A stretch of DNA of 64,000 nt from Clostridia bacterium (GTDB taxonomy: Bacteria > Bacillota > Clostridia > UBA1381), in NCBI GenBank assembly GCA_017443895.1, contig JAFSXU010000077.1:25788-89787 (forward strand), written 5' to 3'. The position numbers and the translations under genes are program-made. Below, piece after piece: positions 36,731 to 45,996 of the stretch. The notes beneath the pieces were generated by a model, which worked only from the letters and a program-made list of their open reading frames with translations, searched no databases and was not told the origin of the DNA. Position 1 is the stretch's first letter. The number at the start of each line of letters is the position of its first letter.

Positions 36731-36889
36731 GTACTTAATGATCCTTTTGATAAAAATTGTTTTAAACTGTTGGAAGTGCCTGTATTTGAGCGATGCAAAA
36801 AATATGGAACGACCGAACTTCGCACAAAAAAACATATAAACGAAAATCCTGAAATGATAATTGGATTGAAATTATGTGACGGGAATTAA
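36731..36889 (+). pseudogene. C-terminal coding fragment of unknown gene
   Basis: An open frame without a start codon, reading about 50 residues (VPVFERCKKYGTTELRTKKH in the middle, ending GLKLCDGN) and a stop at 36887. Its residue composition looks coding. It begins where the catalase sequence stops, so it is probably the 3' remnant of a gene brought by, or cut by, the insertion. No family recognised. Confidence 0.4.
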
Positions 36890-37102
36890 GCTTTTTATTA
36901 TCTTGCATGATTTTTCTTTATCTTTGCAACTGTACATTGAGCGGTTCACATCTGTGGACCGTTCAAAACCCAATATATTATATGGGTGTCAAGGTAGTAG
37001 AACAGGAAATAATATTTCATATTGCATTATCTTATTAAATACGCATTAAACTAAGTAGAATTATGTCTATAAGAGTAAAATCTATTTAGAACATAAAAAA
37101 TA

Positions 37103-37135
37103 AGGTGCAGAAACTATTTCTGTACCTTTGTTTGT
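37103..37135 (+). terminator. Terminator-like hairpin
   Basis: AGGTGCAGAAA / TTTCTGTACCT stem (one mismatch) with a short loop, followed by TTGTTTGT. No intact gene precedes it. Confidence 0.5.
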
Positions 37136-37206
37136 ATATGTATCTTGTTTTTTATTAAATGCTTACACCAATTGTAGTGCAATATATAGTTTCGATTACT
37201 ATATCA

Positions 37207-37235
37207 TTGTATTATCAGAAAATATATAGTATAAT
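37207..37235 (+). promoter_or_regulatory. Promoter of the SEC-C/nuclease gene
   Basis: TTGTAT, 17 bases, TATAAT, about 155 bases before the start codon. Confidence 0.65.
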
Positions 37236-37391
37236 ATATGATGATTGCTTAAACCAAAGAGTGTATTAATCTAACAGTATCATGGATTAATAAAAGTACT
37301 TGGTTGTACAGGAATTCAGGTGGACTGTGGAAATTTAAGTATATTGTTTATAGATTTGTTTCAGAAAGTTATGTAAGTGGAGATTAGAAAG

Positions 37392-40300
37392 ATGAAAATT
37401 GGAAGAAATGATCCATGTCCGTGTGGAAGTGGTAAAAAATATAAAAAATGTTGCTTGTCAAAAAATAGCTGTATGCTAAATGAAAAATCGTTTTTAAGTA
37501 CATTTCAGTCGAGTTACGATTATACAAAAGATATTTCTAAAGAGTTGTATAAACGAATAAACAAATATGCAATTGATGATATAGTTAGAGCAACTTTTTG
37601 TCTTAATTTGTGGAGGAGAAATCGTTCCGCTCTTGCACAAAGTTTAGCGTTAAATAGGGTTTTGACTGAATTTGGTGCATTTGGAACACAGAGGATTCAA
37701 AGCTATGAGCAATTAGAGTCATTTTATGAAGAGATAAGAGATCTTCTTAAGATTACAGAAAAGGAAGATTATACGGTAGACGATTATGGAGAAGTTTTTA
37801 TAAATCATTTAGGTAAGTCATATCCTATTATTATTGGTACTGGGCATATGCAGGTTTATGCTGTGGTCAGATATCTTCAAGAGCTTTCAAAAATCTCAAA
37901 TCATGAACATGAATTAACGGATATTTTGGAATATACAAAAATGATTATTGATTCTACCAAAGATGCGAATGACGCCAATACAGATGAAATAATTACTTAT
38001 GAATTGCCTACTGAGTTGTTTTGGAATACAATAACCACACTATTTGATGATCCTTTATTTCAAATAGCATATTTGAAGGTTTTTGATGTTATGGGATATA
38101 CAAATGGACCTATTGAGATGCGACATTTTGTGAAGCATTCTGGTGATATTTATCCGCTTTGGAATACATCTATATTGGTTGATTATTATAAAATTTTATT
38201 AAATATCTCATCACAAGAAAATGTTAAATTACATACATATTCTATGATAGAATCGTTGTTGGAAAAAACATTTAATTATTCATTAGACTCGTGTAATAAA
38301 GTTTTGATAACACCATGTCTTGTAGATAAATATACTAAGAACAACATTGTTGCAGAAGGATTCCTTTTTGCAACCAAAACAAAAAACTCTCTTATACTAG
38401 GTCTTGATGGCAATTATTTTAAAAAAGAAACAGAAATTGAAAATTTAAGAAATAAAATAACCCAAATCAATTTAAATAGTGGATTATTGGTAGTAGAACC
38501 AATCCAAAGAATGCAAAAAAATGGTTATTTTGGAATTAATAAAGAACCGGATTGTAATATAACATACATTATAATTGATACCTTTACTGATCTTACATCG
38601 TCTTATAGTCTATGTGAAGAAGATTCTACGGAAATTTTTAGATGTACAGCACTTGATTTTATATATTTTATAGGTTTTTCTGATGGGTTTGATGAGTTGC
38701 AAGAATTTATTAATTATTATTTGACAACCGAAAGTCAAATATGGTGTCAGAGTGGGAAAAGCAGTTTGTTCCTATATTGGCAAAATGCTAATCATATGAT
38801 ATCAATGGGGGCACTCGAATATAATAATATATTTTTAGATTTTAATGAGACAGAAACATATACACTTTCTTATTTCAAAAATTGTTTGGCGGGTTTTCCC
38901 AAAAATAATGGAGAACTTTTTGTGGATCCTTTAAATTGGAAAGCGTTACCTACGGAAAATGGCTACAACAAGGTTTTTAGAAAGGGATGCTATGGCTTTG
39001 GAGGTGATGTAAAACAATTATGGAAAAACGGATATGTTTTTTTTGCTTATAATGTGGAATTGTTTTTAGAAGATGATTTTGAGCAACCAATGGATATAGC
39101 ACTAAAAGTTATCGGCGAACTTAATCAGAGAATGTTTGTTAGATATGCCGAACAAATAAGTGCATTTAGTGTTTTACAAAATAGAACACTACAACTTTTA
39201 TTTATGCCGTGGAAATATTTATGTAAAAATCATAAAAGCTTATTTTGTGAAGATTTGGTAAGAAATGCTGTTTATAGTGATATGCATGTAGAATGTGATA
39301 CAGTTATAATTCGATTTACTGTTAGACTGGATGACCTTTTGTATTTAATATGTAATTCGCCAGACAGAACTGGAGAAAATACATATTTAAAAGAGCTTTT
39401 AAGACCACTTAAAAATTATTCTCCAAGCAGTTACAAAGAATTAGAGAGGAAATTGGATGAACATGTGCATTTAAAGAAGACTGTTGGCGTATGTGCAGTA
39501 GAGCAGTATTACTATTTTTCAGATAAGGCAATTAGCACAGAAATGAGGAATACTGACGTTGCAAAGGCAAGAAAAGAAATAGCCAAAGCTTGCCTTAAAT
39601 CTGGAGCAAAGCCGGGAGAATATACAGGAAAAGATGCAACCCAAATTATGAGAGGTATACAGTCATTAGCCGTTTGCTCGTTTGAAAAAACTGTAGCGAA
39701 ATTTAATAAATTTGATTTACACTATAAAGTTTTGAATTACCTTGCAATACAGCAACATGGAATTATATTGAATGCTAAAAGATATACATCTTTTGACGAT
39801 ATTGATGAAATGATTGCTGATGAATTTGAGCATAAAACAAGAAGTACAAGGGAGACAAATAGAAAAAATGCTGAAGTTGCAAAATACTTAATAGAAACAA
39901 ACTTGACTGTTTCGCATGAAAGTGATAGTTATATATGTTCTGACAATGATTTATCATATTTAATTTGTTTTGCAAATTGTCTCATTGACCTCCAAGACGA
40001 TGCCGATATCTGTTACCATCAGCAGTCGGATTTAACTCTTGTCATAAATGATATGTATACAGTTGATTCTAAACCAAGTGATTATTTGTTAAATCAGTTT
40101 GATAAAATGCTTGAGAGGAAATATAATACGGCAGATTATTATATAAAAAATGATGAACAAGATAAAGTATTTCTTGAAAAGGCAATGCGAGCATTTGAAG
40201 ATGATACAGGAGTGAATTTTGACACATTAATAAAACTACTTGAGTTTATGCAACTTCCCTTAACTGAGCGGAATACAGCGGTAGAAATATATCCTAATGT

Positions 40301-41108
40301 ATTTGAAGTTGAAAAAACAAGATTAGAGGACGAGTTTTTTGATATATTAGAAGGTAAAATTGATATAGAAAAAATAAGAGACACAATTACTTTTATTACA
40401 TTAGATACTTCAAAGTTAAAAATTGTTGATGGAGTAAAGCACGATTTACTCCCTATTTGGGAACGAGAAAAACGAAAAGATCGTTTTGATGTCAAACCAA
40501 TCATATTAAAGGATGACAAATATATTTATTCGCCAGTTATTATTAATAGTGTATTATATGCATGGGAAAGCGGGATAACAGAATGGTTTTTACCTTATGA
40601 ATTAGGATTTACGAATCTTAATAAAGTATTAACTGAATGGAAAAAGCGATATGAAGATGAAATGGTAAAAGATATAGCTGATATGTTTAGCACTGAAGGA
40701 TTTGAAATTGTTATTCCTGAGTTAGAATTATGTAGTCGTTTCCCAAAGGAGGGGTATCCAGAAGAACTGGGGGATTATGATGTTTTTGCGGTATCTAAGT
40801 TAAAAAAAGAAGTTTGGATTATTGAAAGTAAAGTTCTTCACAAAGTTGCATCTATATATGAGGTACAGATGCAACAAAAAAGCTTCTTTGTACAGCACAA
40901 AGATGACGAAAAATTCCAAAGGAGAATTGACTATCTTAGACAAAATCTTTCCAAGGTGCTCTCTTCGTTGCGTATTGCCGATCGCGATTATAAAATAGTT
41001 GCATATATGGTTACAAACAAGTTGTTTGAATCAAGATACAAAGATATACGGTTTCCGATTATTATGATGGGCGAGTTTAAGAAAATTATAGGAGGGCACA
41101 TTCAATAA
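37392..41108 (+). CDS. 1,238-residue SEC-C protein with C-terminal PD-(D/E)XK-like nuclease site
   Basis: No named family covers the whole protein. Residues 1-25 are a SEC-C zinc motif (KIGRNDPCPCGSGKKYKKCC; Cys9, Cys11, Cys20, Cys21). A middle of about 1,000 residues shows no motif I know and is mostly mixed helix and strand, with no membrane segment. Near the end, GDYDVF then EVWIIESKV gives the spacing of a restriction-type site (Asp1130, Glu1145, Lys1147). ATG at 37392 is 9 bases from GGAG; the GTG at 37377 overlaps that site. Base composition is much more AT-rich than the chromosome, so it is foreign cargo. A DNA-targeting defence role is inferred, not shown. Confidence 0.8.
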   Translation: MKIGRNDPCPCGSGKKYKKCCLSKNSCMLNEKSFLSTFQSSYDYTKDISKELYKRINKYAIDDIVRATFCLNLWRRNRSALAQSLALNRVLTEFGAFGTQRIQSYEQLESFYEEIRDLLKITEKEDYTVDDYGEVFINHLGKSYPIIIGTGHMQVYAVVRYLQELSKISNHEHELTDILEYTKMIIDSTKDANDANTDEIITYELPTELFWNTITTLFDDPLFQIAYLKVFDVMGYTNGPIEMRHFVKHSGDIYPLWNTSILVDYYKILLNISSQENVKLHTYSMIESLLEKTFNYSLDSCNKVLITPCLVDKYTKNNIVAEGFLFATKTKNSLILGLDGNYFKKETEIENLRNKITQINLNSGLLVVEPIQRMQKNGYFGINKEPDCNITYIIIDTFTDLTSSYSLCEEDSTEIFRCTALDFIYFIGFSDGFDELQEFINYYLTTESQIWCQSGKSSLFLYWQNANHMISMGALEYNNIFLDFNETETYTLSYFKNCLAGFPKNNGELFVDPLNWKALPTENGYNKVFRKGCYGFGGDVKQLWKNGYVFFAYNVELFLEDDFEQPMDIALKVIGELNQRMFVRYAEQISAFSVLQNRTLQLLFMPWKYLCKNHKSLFCEDLVRNAVYSDMHVECDTVIIRFTVRLDDLLYLICNSPDRTGENTYLKELLRPLKNYSPSSYKELERKLDEHVHLKKTVGVCAVEQYYYFSDKAISTEMRNTDVAKARKEIAKACLKSGAKPGEYTGKDATQIMRGIQSLAVCSFEKTVAKFNKFDLHYKVLNYLAIQQHGIILNAKRYTSFDDIDEMIADEFEHKTRSTRETNRKNAEVAKYLIETNLTVSHESDSYICSDNDLSYLICFANCLIDLQDDADICYHQQSDLTLVINDMYTVDSKPSDYLLNQFDKMLERKYNTADYYIKNDEQDKVFLEKAMRAFEDDTGVNFDTLIKLLEFMQLPLTERNTAVEIYPNVFEVEKTRLEDEFFDILEGKIDIEKIRDTITFITLDTSKLKIVDGVKHDLLPIWEREKRKDRFDVKPIILKDDKYIYSPVIINSVLYAWESGITEWFLPYELGFTNLNKVLTEWKKRYEDEMVKDIADMFSTEGFEIVIPELELCSRFPKEGYPEELGDYDVFAVSKLKKEVWIIESKVLHKVASIYEVQMQQKSFFVQHKDDEKFQRRIDYLRQNLSKVLSSLRIADRDYKIVAYMVTNKLFESRYKDIRFPIIMMGEFKKIIGGHIQ

Positions 41109-41132
41109 CGAATAACTTATTTACAAATGGGT

Positions 41133-41172
41133 CTTGCGAGTAATACTGCTTTGTATTAGAGGGTAGTGCAAG
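41133..41172. promoter_or_regulatory. Inverted repeat upstream of repA
   Basis: Nested arms CTTGC / GCAAG and TAATAC / GTATTA in the gap before repA. Possible binding site or copy-control structure for the replication gene. Confidence 0.35.
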
Positions 41173-41213
41173 AGATTTTCTATCTAAACTGTATATATGG
41201 AGGTGAAAAATAA

Positions 41214-42164
41214 ATGACAGAATTTGAGTATTTTTACGGAAGTGAGGCAGAACAGTATTCTTTTTACCGTATACCAAAGGTATTATTTAAAGACAAGCTG
41301 TTTAAGGATATATCCGCAGAAGCAAAGATATTATACGGGCTTATGCTTGATCGCATGGGATTATCCGTTAAAAACAGGTGGTTTGACGAGAAAAACCGTG
41401 TATATATAATTTATACTATAGCAGAGATAATGGAGGATTTGGGCTGTGCGGACCAAAAGGTCGGAAGGCTTTTATCTGAGCTTGATTCGGTTAAGGGAAT
41501 AGGCTTAATCGAAAGAAGGCGTCAGGGCTTGGGAAAACCGAATATCATATATGTAAAAAACTTCTGTTATACCTCACAAATACAGAATAGTGAAAATCAC
41601 GATTTAGAAAAAGTGGAAATCACGATTCAGGAAAATCCAAAATCACGATTCAAGAATAGTGAAAATCACGATTCAGGAAAAGTGATAATCACAGATCAAG
41701 AGTACCCAAATTCACGAGCTAAAGATACTAATATAAATAATACTGATTTTAACAAACATATCGTATCTTATCATACAGACAAGCCTGCTGATACGATAGG
41801 ATGGATAGGTGCAAGAAAAAATTACGAGAAAATAATAAAGGCTCATGTTGATTATGACATCATGATAGAAAAATTTGAAAAGAACTGGCTTGATGAAATT
41901 ATTGAGCTTATGGTTGATGTTGTATGCAGTAAAGAACTCTACATACGAATCAACAAACAAGAAGTTCCGCATGAGGTGGTTAAGAGCAGATTTTTAGAAA
42001 TAGACAGCTCCCATATTGAATATATATACTTTGCATTAAAAGATAACTGTTCAAAGGTCCGCAATATGCGGGCTTTTTTAATTACTACTATTTATCGCTC
42101 CTTTGAAACATCAAAGAATTGGTTTTCGGCAAAAGTGAAATATGATATGGCAAATAGAAATTGA
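41214..42164 (+). CDS. repA: Replication initiator protein A (RepA N-terminal family)
   Basis: A 316-residue initiator of the type found on Firmicutes plasmids and conjugative elements. The winged-helix RepA_N domain is at residues 1-115 (FYRIPKVLFKDKLFKDISAEAKILYGLMLDRM). Residues about 125-170 hold a 23-residue repeat (two copies beginning NSENHD) encoded by an iteron array. The C-terminal region is helical. Start ATG follows GGAGGTG. With parA and parB next, it forms the element's replication and partition module. Confidence 0.88.
   Translation: MTEFEYFYGSEAEQYSFYRIPKVLFKDKLFKDISAEAKILYGLMLDRMGLSVKNRWFDEKNRVYIIYTIAEIMEDLGCADQKVGRLLSELDSVKGIGLIERRRQGLGKPNIIYVKNFCYTSQIQNSENHDLEKVEITIQENPKSRFKNSENHDSGKVIITDQEYPNSRAKDTNINNTDFNKHIVSYHTDKPADTIGWIGARKNYEKIIKAHVDYDIMIEKFEKNWLDEIIELMVDVVCSKELYIRINKQEVPHEVVKSRFLEIDSSHIEYIYFALKDNCSKVRNMRAFLITTIYRSFETSKNWFSAKVKYDMANRN
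41595..41719. repeat. 23-bp iteron array inside repA (candidate origin)
   Basis: AATCACGATT occurs exactly at 41595, 41618, 41641 and 41664, with diverged copies at 41687 and 41710. The spacing is 23 bases each time, about two helical turns. Three periods equal 69 bases, which explains the 23-residue protein repeat. Confidence 0.8.
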
Positions 42165-42175
42165 GGTGGTGGTAG

Positions 42176-42382
42176 ATGTGTGAGTTAAACAAGAATTATC
42201 AGATGCTTGCAGATGCAATAATAATGCAGGCGGTCAAGGATTATAGAAACAGCGATTGCACTCAGGTACAGAATTCGATAGAAAACTTTTTCAGATCAGA
42301 ATACTTTGCCGCAATTTGCGAGCTTGACGGTGAAAGGTTAATAAAAAGACTACGGCAGGAAAGGATGATAAAAAATGTGTAA
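42176..42382 (+). CDS. Small hypothetical protein of the repA-parA module
   Basis: A 68-residue, mostly helical protein (MCELNKNYQMLADAIIMQA at the start). No motif recognised. It starts 11 bases after repA and overlaps parA by 8 bases, so it is translated with the module. Confidence 0.7.
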   Translation: MCELNKNYQMLADAIIMQAVKDYRNSDCTQVQNSIENFFRSEYFAAICELDGERLIKRLRQERMIKNV

Positions 42383-43193
42383 AGTTATTGCCATTGCAAA
42401 TCAAAAGGGCGGTGTAGGAAAAACAACCACAACGGTTAACTTTGGTATAGGACTGGTAAATGCAGGCAAAAGGGTATTGCTTGTTGATTGTGATGCACAG
42501 GGTAGCCTTACGGAAAGCTTGGGTTATCAAGAGCCGGACAAGCTTGATGTGACATTATCCACCCTTATGCAAAAGACTATAGAGGAAAAGACTATAGCAC
42601 AAGGGGAGGGGATTTTACATCATAGTGAAGGAGTAGATCTTGTTCCGGCAAATATTGAGCTTTCGGGTATGGAAACAGCACTGGTAAATGTTATGAGCAG
42701 AGAACGGGTATTGAAAAGCTATATTGATACAGTAAAAGGCAATTATGACTATGTTTTGATAGACTGCACCCCATCACTTGGAATGCTGACAATAAATTCG
42801 CTTGCGGCGGCAGATGAGGTGATTATTCCCGTTCAGGCACATTATCTGCCACTTAAAGGCTTGGAACAGCTTGTTTCAACTGTGACTAAGGTTCAAAAAC
42901 AAATAAATCCACACTTAAAGTTTAATGGCATATTGCTTACAATGGTTGACCGTAGAACGCTTTACAACAAAGAGGTTTCCGCTGTTATACGGCTTAACTA
43001 TGGCAAATATCTTAAAATATTCAAGACAGAAATACCTGTCTCTGTAAGAGCAGCAGAGTCGTCAGCGGTTGGGAAAAGCATATATGCGTATGACAGCAAG
43101 GGAATTGTGGCAGAAGCTTACAGGAATTTTACAAAGGAGGTGCTTGATGATGGGAAACATAGGGATAAACATTGCAAGGAGCACACTCGATGA
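42375..43193 (+). CDS. parA: ParA/Soj family partition ATPase
   Basis: A 272-residue ATPase that moves ParB-bound DNA over the nucleoid. The deviant Walker A motif KGGVGKTTTT is near residue 11, Walker A' DCDAQG near 38, and Walker B YVLIDCTPSLG near 125. No N-terminal HTH, so it is the short chromosomal/Soj-like type. It overlaps parB by 47 bases. Confidence 0.94.
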   Translation: MCKVIAIANQKGGVGKTTTTVNFGIGLVNAGKRVLLVDCDAQGSLTESLGYQEPDKLDVTLSTLMQKTIEEKTIAQGEGILHHSEGVDLVPANIELSGMETALVNVMSRERVLKSYIDTVKGNYDYVLIDCTPSLGMLTINSLAAADEVIIPVQAHYLPLKGLEQLVSTVTKVQKQINPHLKFNGILLTMVDRRTLYNKEVSAVIRLNYGKYLKIFKTEIPVSVRAAESSAVGKSIYAYDSKGIVAEAYRNFTKEVLDDGKHRDKHCKEHTR

Positions 43194-44073
43194 TTTGTTC
43201 AAGACAGACGAGGGCAGGAAGTCAGAAGAAATAAAAATTGTCAAAATTGAAGAATTAAAACCGTTTGTAGATCAACCGTTCAAGGTTATTGAAGATGAAA
43301 GTATGACCGAGCTTGCAGAAAGTATAAAACAAAGCGGTGTTTTAACTCCAATAGTTGCAAGACCGAGTACAGACGGCGGATATGAAATAATAGCAGGGCA
43401 CAGGAGAGTTCATGCCTGCAAGCTCGCGGGCATAACTGAGGCGCCGGTAGTTATAAAAGAGCTTGACGATGATACGGCAATAATAATGCTTGTTGACAGT
43501 AATCTTCAAAGAGAGCATATTCTGCCGAGTGAAAAGGCAAGAGCGTATGAAATGAAGCTGGAGGCTATGAAAAGACAGGGAGCAAGAACAGATTTAACTT
43601 CTGCCCAATTTGGGCAGAAGTTAGAAACAAAATTATCCAAAGATATTTTAGCAGAACAAGTTGGTGAAAGTCGTAATCAAATCCAGCGTTATATACGCCT
43701 TACAAATCTTATTGAACCAATACTTGATATGGTTGACAACAAGGAAATAGCCTTAAATGCGGCTGTTGAATTATCCTATCTTGGCTCAAAAGCACAGAGC
43801 GAGGTTCTGGACGCTATGGGCAGTGAGGCTATGGCACCGTCTATAGAGCAGGCAAAGAAGATAAGGAGATTTGATGATGAGGGTAGATTAAATCCGAATG
43901 TCATACTTTCCATAATGCAGGAGCAGAAACCGGAAAAAATAAAAATAACTCTTAATGATGACCAGATAAAAAAGTATTTCCCAAAGAGCTATACCAAAAA
44001 GCAAATTGAGGATGTAATAATAAAATTACTGGAAGGCTGGCATCGTAAAAGGGAACAGGGTAAGGAGAGATAA
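43147..44073 (+). CDS. parB: ParB/Spo0J family partition protein
   Basis: About 308 residues. The N-terminal CTPase fold has the conserved GYEIIAGHRRVHACKLAG (GERRxRA-type box) and LVDSNLQREHILPSEKA; a central HTH follows (EQVGESRNQIQRYIRLTNL). ATG at 43147 is 6 bases after AAAGGAGG; the in-frame ATG at 43069 inside parA lacks a site. A parS sequence was not identified. Confidence 0.92.
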   Translation: MMGNIGINIARSTLDDLFKTDEGRKSEEIKIVKIEELKPFVDQPFKVIEDESMTELAESIKQSGVLTPIVARPSTDGGYEIIAGHRRVHACKLAGITEAPVVIKELDDDTAIIMLVDSNLQREHILPSEKARAYEMKLEAMKRQGARTDLTSAQFGQKLETKLSKDILAEQVGESRNQIQRYIRLTNLIEPILDMVDNKEIALNAAVELSYLGSKAQSEVLDAMGSEAMAPSIEQAKKIRRFDDEGRLNPNVILSIMQEQKPEKIKITLNDDQIKKYFPKSYTKKQIEDVIIKLLEGWHRKREQGKER

Positions 44074-44074
44074 G

Positions 44075-44215
44075 GTGAAATATATAATATGTATGGGAAT
44101 TGCTTTTATACTTGGAGCAATGTTTGGGCTGATTGTAATTTGTTGCTGTATTATGGCGGGCAGAGAGGATCGAGAGCTTGAAAAATTAAATAAATACAAA
44201 GCGGATACTGAATAA
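44075..44215 (+). CDS. DUF3789-like small membrane protein
   Basis: A 46-residue protein: one transmembrane helix with a Cys-rich end (CCC) followed by AGREDRELEKL. Size, hydrophobic pattern and position right after parB match DUF3789 proteins of Firmicutes conjugative elements. Start is GTG at 44075 behind AAGGAG. Confidence 0.7.
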   Translation: MKYIICMGIAFILGAMFGLIVICCCIMAGREDRELEKLNKYKADTE

Positions 44216-44249
44216 AAAATAGTATTCGCTTTTTTCGGAGGTATGCAGA

Positions 44250-44504
44250 ATGGATTTTAAGAAAAATGCAGGATATATAATTGTAAACGAGTTCACTGTA
44301 GGTGAAACGAAAATAGTTCTCGGTGTTCACGAAAATCTACCAAACCGCTTTGTAACATGGGAGTGTAAGGATGATGATTACTTTTGGGGGCATTACTTTT
44401 CGGATATGCTTGCAGCAGAAAAAGACTTTTTAATGCGCGGCCTTGAAAAGGTAAAATTTTACGAGCAAATAAATAAACAAAGAAAACACGAGCCGGAGAG
44501 GTGA
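44250..44504 (+). CDS. Hypothetical protein of conjugative-element type
   Basis: An 84-residue protein. The first 30 residues (KNAGYIIVNEFTVGETKIVL) resemble the start of the next gene product, suggesting two members of one family. No motif recognised. Start follows GGAGGT; the stop overlaps the next ORF. Confidence 0.65.
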   Translation: MDFKKNAGYIIVNEFTVGETKIVLGVHENLPNRFVTWECKDDDYFWGHYFSDMLAAEKDFLMRGLEKVKFYEQINKQRKHEPER

Positions 44505-44509
44505 AAAAT

Positions 44510-45100
44510 GTGAAAGAAGAAAGAAAAGCCGGTGATTATACAATAAAACATTCAATGCGGATTGGCGCATCAGAGGTTGTGCTTGCCGAAAATATGGACG
44601 ATGTGGACGGGAATTACTATCTTGTGGCAAATTATGAATGTAACGAGATATTTGAAAGGTATGTAAATGTGTGCGTATCCGGTGATTATGTTGAGGTTGC
44701 TGAAATTTTTGCACAGCGAATAAGTAAGGAGATAGACAGACTTAAACAAAGCAGAGCAGGTTTAAATATGAATGTGATAACAAAAGACGCCTGTTTGCCT
44801 ATTGATAACAAAACATTTGTGGGGGAAATCATAGTGATAAGACCTGAGAGAATTTGCCCCGAATACAGAAATGAGCATTATCAGATAATGCGGTGTACGG
44901 GAGGAAACGGAGCAAAATCAGACGGTCTTGGCACATCGGTGTTTTGTAGGGAATTGTTTACAGGGGAAGATGTAAAATACAGACGCGGTGATGTTATGGG
45001 GGTACTCAAAAAAGAATGTTATCCTGACTGGCTCAAAGAAAAATTGAAGTTTGAGCATAATTTACAAAAAAAGAAGAAAATGAAGGAGGAAGAAAGATAA
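44510..45100 (+). CDS. Hypothetical protein of conjugative-element type
   Basis: About 196 residues, similar at its N-terminus to the preceding gene product (GDYTIKHSMRIGASEVVLAEN). The C-terminal half contains a compact domain with NEHYQIMRCTGGNGAKSDGLGTSVFC, and the protein ends in a Lys-rich tail. GTG at 44510 is 9 bases from GGAGAGG and is preferred over GTG at 44501. Function unknown. Confidence 0.65.
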   Translation: MKEERKAGDYTIKHSMRIGASEVVLAENMDDVDGNYYLVANYECNEIFERYVNVCVSGDYVEVAEIFAQRISKEIDRLKQSRAGLNMNVITKDACLPIDNKTFVGEIIVIRPERICPEYRNEHYQIMRCTGGNGAKSDGLGTSVFCRELFTGEDVKYRRGDVMGVLKKECYPDWLKEKLKFEHNLQKKKKMKEEER

Positions 45101-45996
45101 TGACACAGAAAGAAATACGGTTTATTGACAGTAATTATAACGAGTTGTTTCGCATAAAAGACGGAGAAGAAATTACAATAAAATTCAAAGATGGCTATGC
45201 TTGTGACAGGAAATGTATATACATAGATGATTAACATACACAAATCGGCAGTAATGTTTTTCATATATGTGAGTTTGCCGAATTAATGGAAAAAGGAAAG
45301 AGTATATATAGACCTAAGAATATGCCGGGCTACATACTTGAAAAAATTGCCCAAGACGAATTTGAATATACCTTTGCACCAAAAAACGAGGACAAAAACA
45401 ACAGAGGCTGTGTTTGTTATATCAGAGGTTATTTTGATAATTCTGTTTTTGAAAGCTTAAAGATGTCATCTATGATTGAAAATCGTGATAATTATAAAAG
45501 ATTTAAAACTCATGATTTCAGTCTTGAATGTGACAATGTTATAAATTACTTACGCTTTCAATCCGATACACCAATACTGCAAAGCAGAACAAAAATGAGT
45601 AAGGTTGCTCATGATCTGCGGGCAGAAGGGCTTGCGTCGGATAATGAAGTATGTGGCTACCGATTAACGACAAATGAAAATGTGTATTATTTTCGTTGCT
45701 GTCCCCGTCATGGCGAATACAATGTTTATGTATATTGTTATAACAAAGAAATGCTAAACATATACAAGGATTTAAAGTTTGCAGAAAAGAATTATGACAG
45801 CCTGAATACGGATAAATTCTATGTTGGAACAAACAGCATAATACAAGTATATTACAATCCGGACGCTACTGCCGGAGGTCAGTTGGTAGAGCTTACCATT
45901 TCTTTTGACGATATACAAGAGGCTGCCCAAAAGTATACAACTTCAAAGGAGTTTTTCTCATATCTTGAAGCCGTTTCAAAGGGGGAGCCTTTATGA
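45100..45996 (+). pseudogene. Large-polyvalent-protein (LPD28-like) gene split by TAA
   Basis: One frame runs from ATG 45100 (after AAGGAGGAAG) to 45996, broken by TAA at 45232-45234. Before the stop: MTQKEIRFIDSNYNELF to CIYIDD. After it the same frame continues HTQIGSNVFHICEFAELMEK, which in relatives directly follows DDY. So a Tyr codon (TAT/TAC) has probably become TAA. The downstream part (from ATG 45286, 236 residues) has no good ribosome site. The LPD28 name is from memory; such proteins accompany conjugative elements. Confidence 0.65.

Larger units (their letters stand above)
36890..37391. other. 500-base intergenic region at left side of the element
   Basis: AT-rich. Contains an inverted repeat CGGTTCACA-TC-TGTGGACCG near 36938-36959, a terminator-like hairpin at 37103, a promoter at 37207 and a leader of about 150 bases before the SEC-C gene with an ATTAATC/GATTAAT hairpin (about 37266-37291). 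No integrase gene or clear att repeat could be recognised. Confidence 0.5.

Noticed and set aside
41595..41719. CRISPR-like array
   Set aside because: Repeats are only 10 bases with 13-base spacers at strict 23-base period within a coding gene; this fits iterons, not CRISPR.
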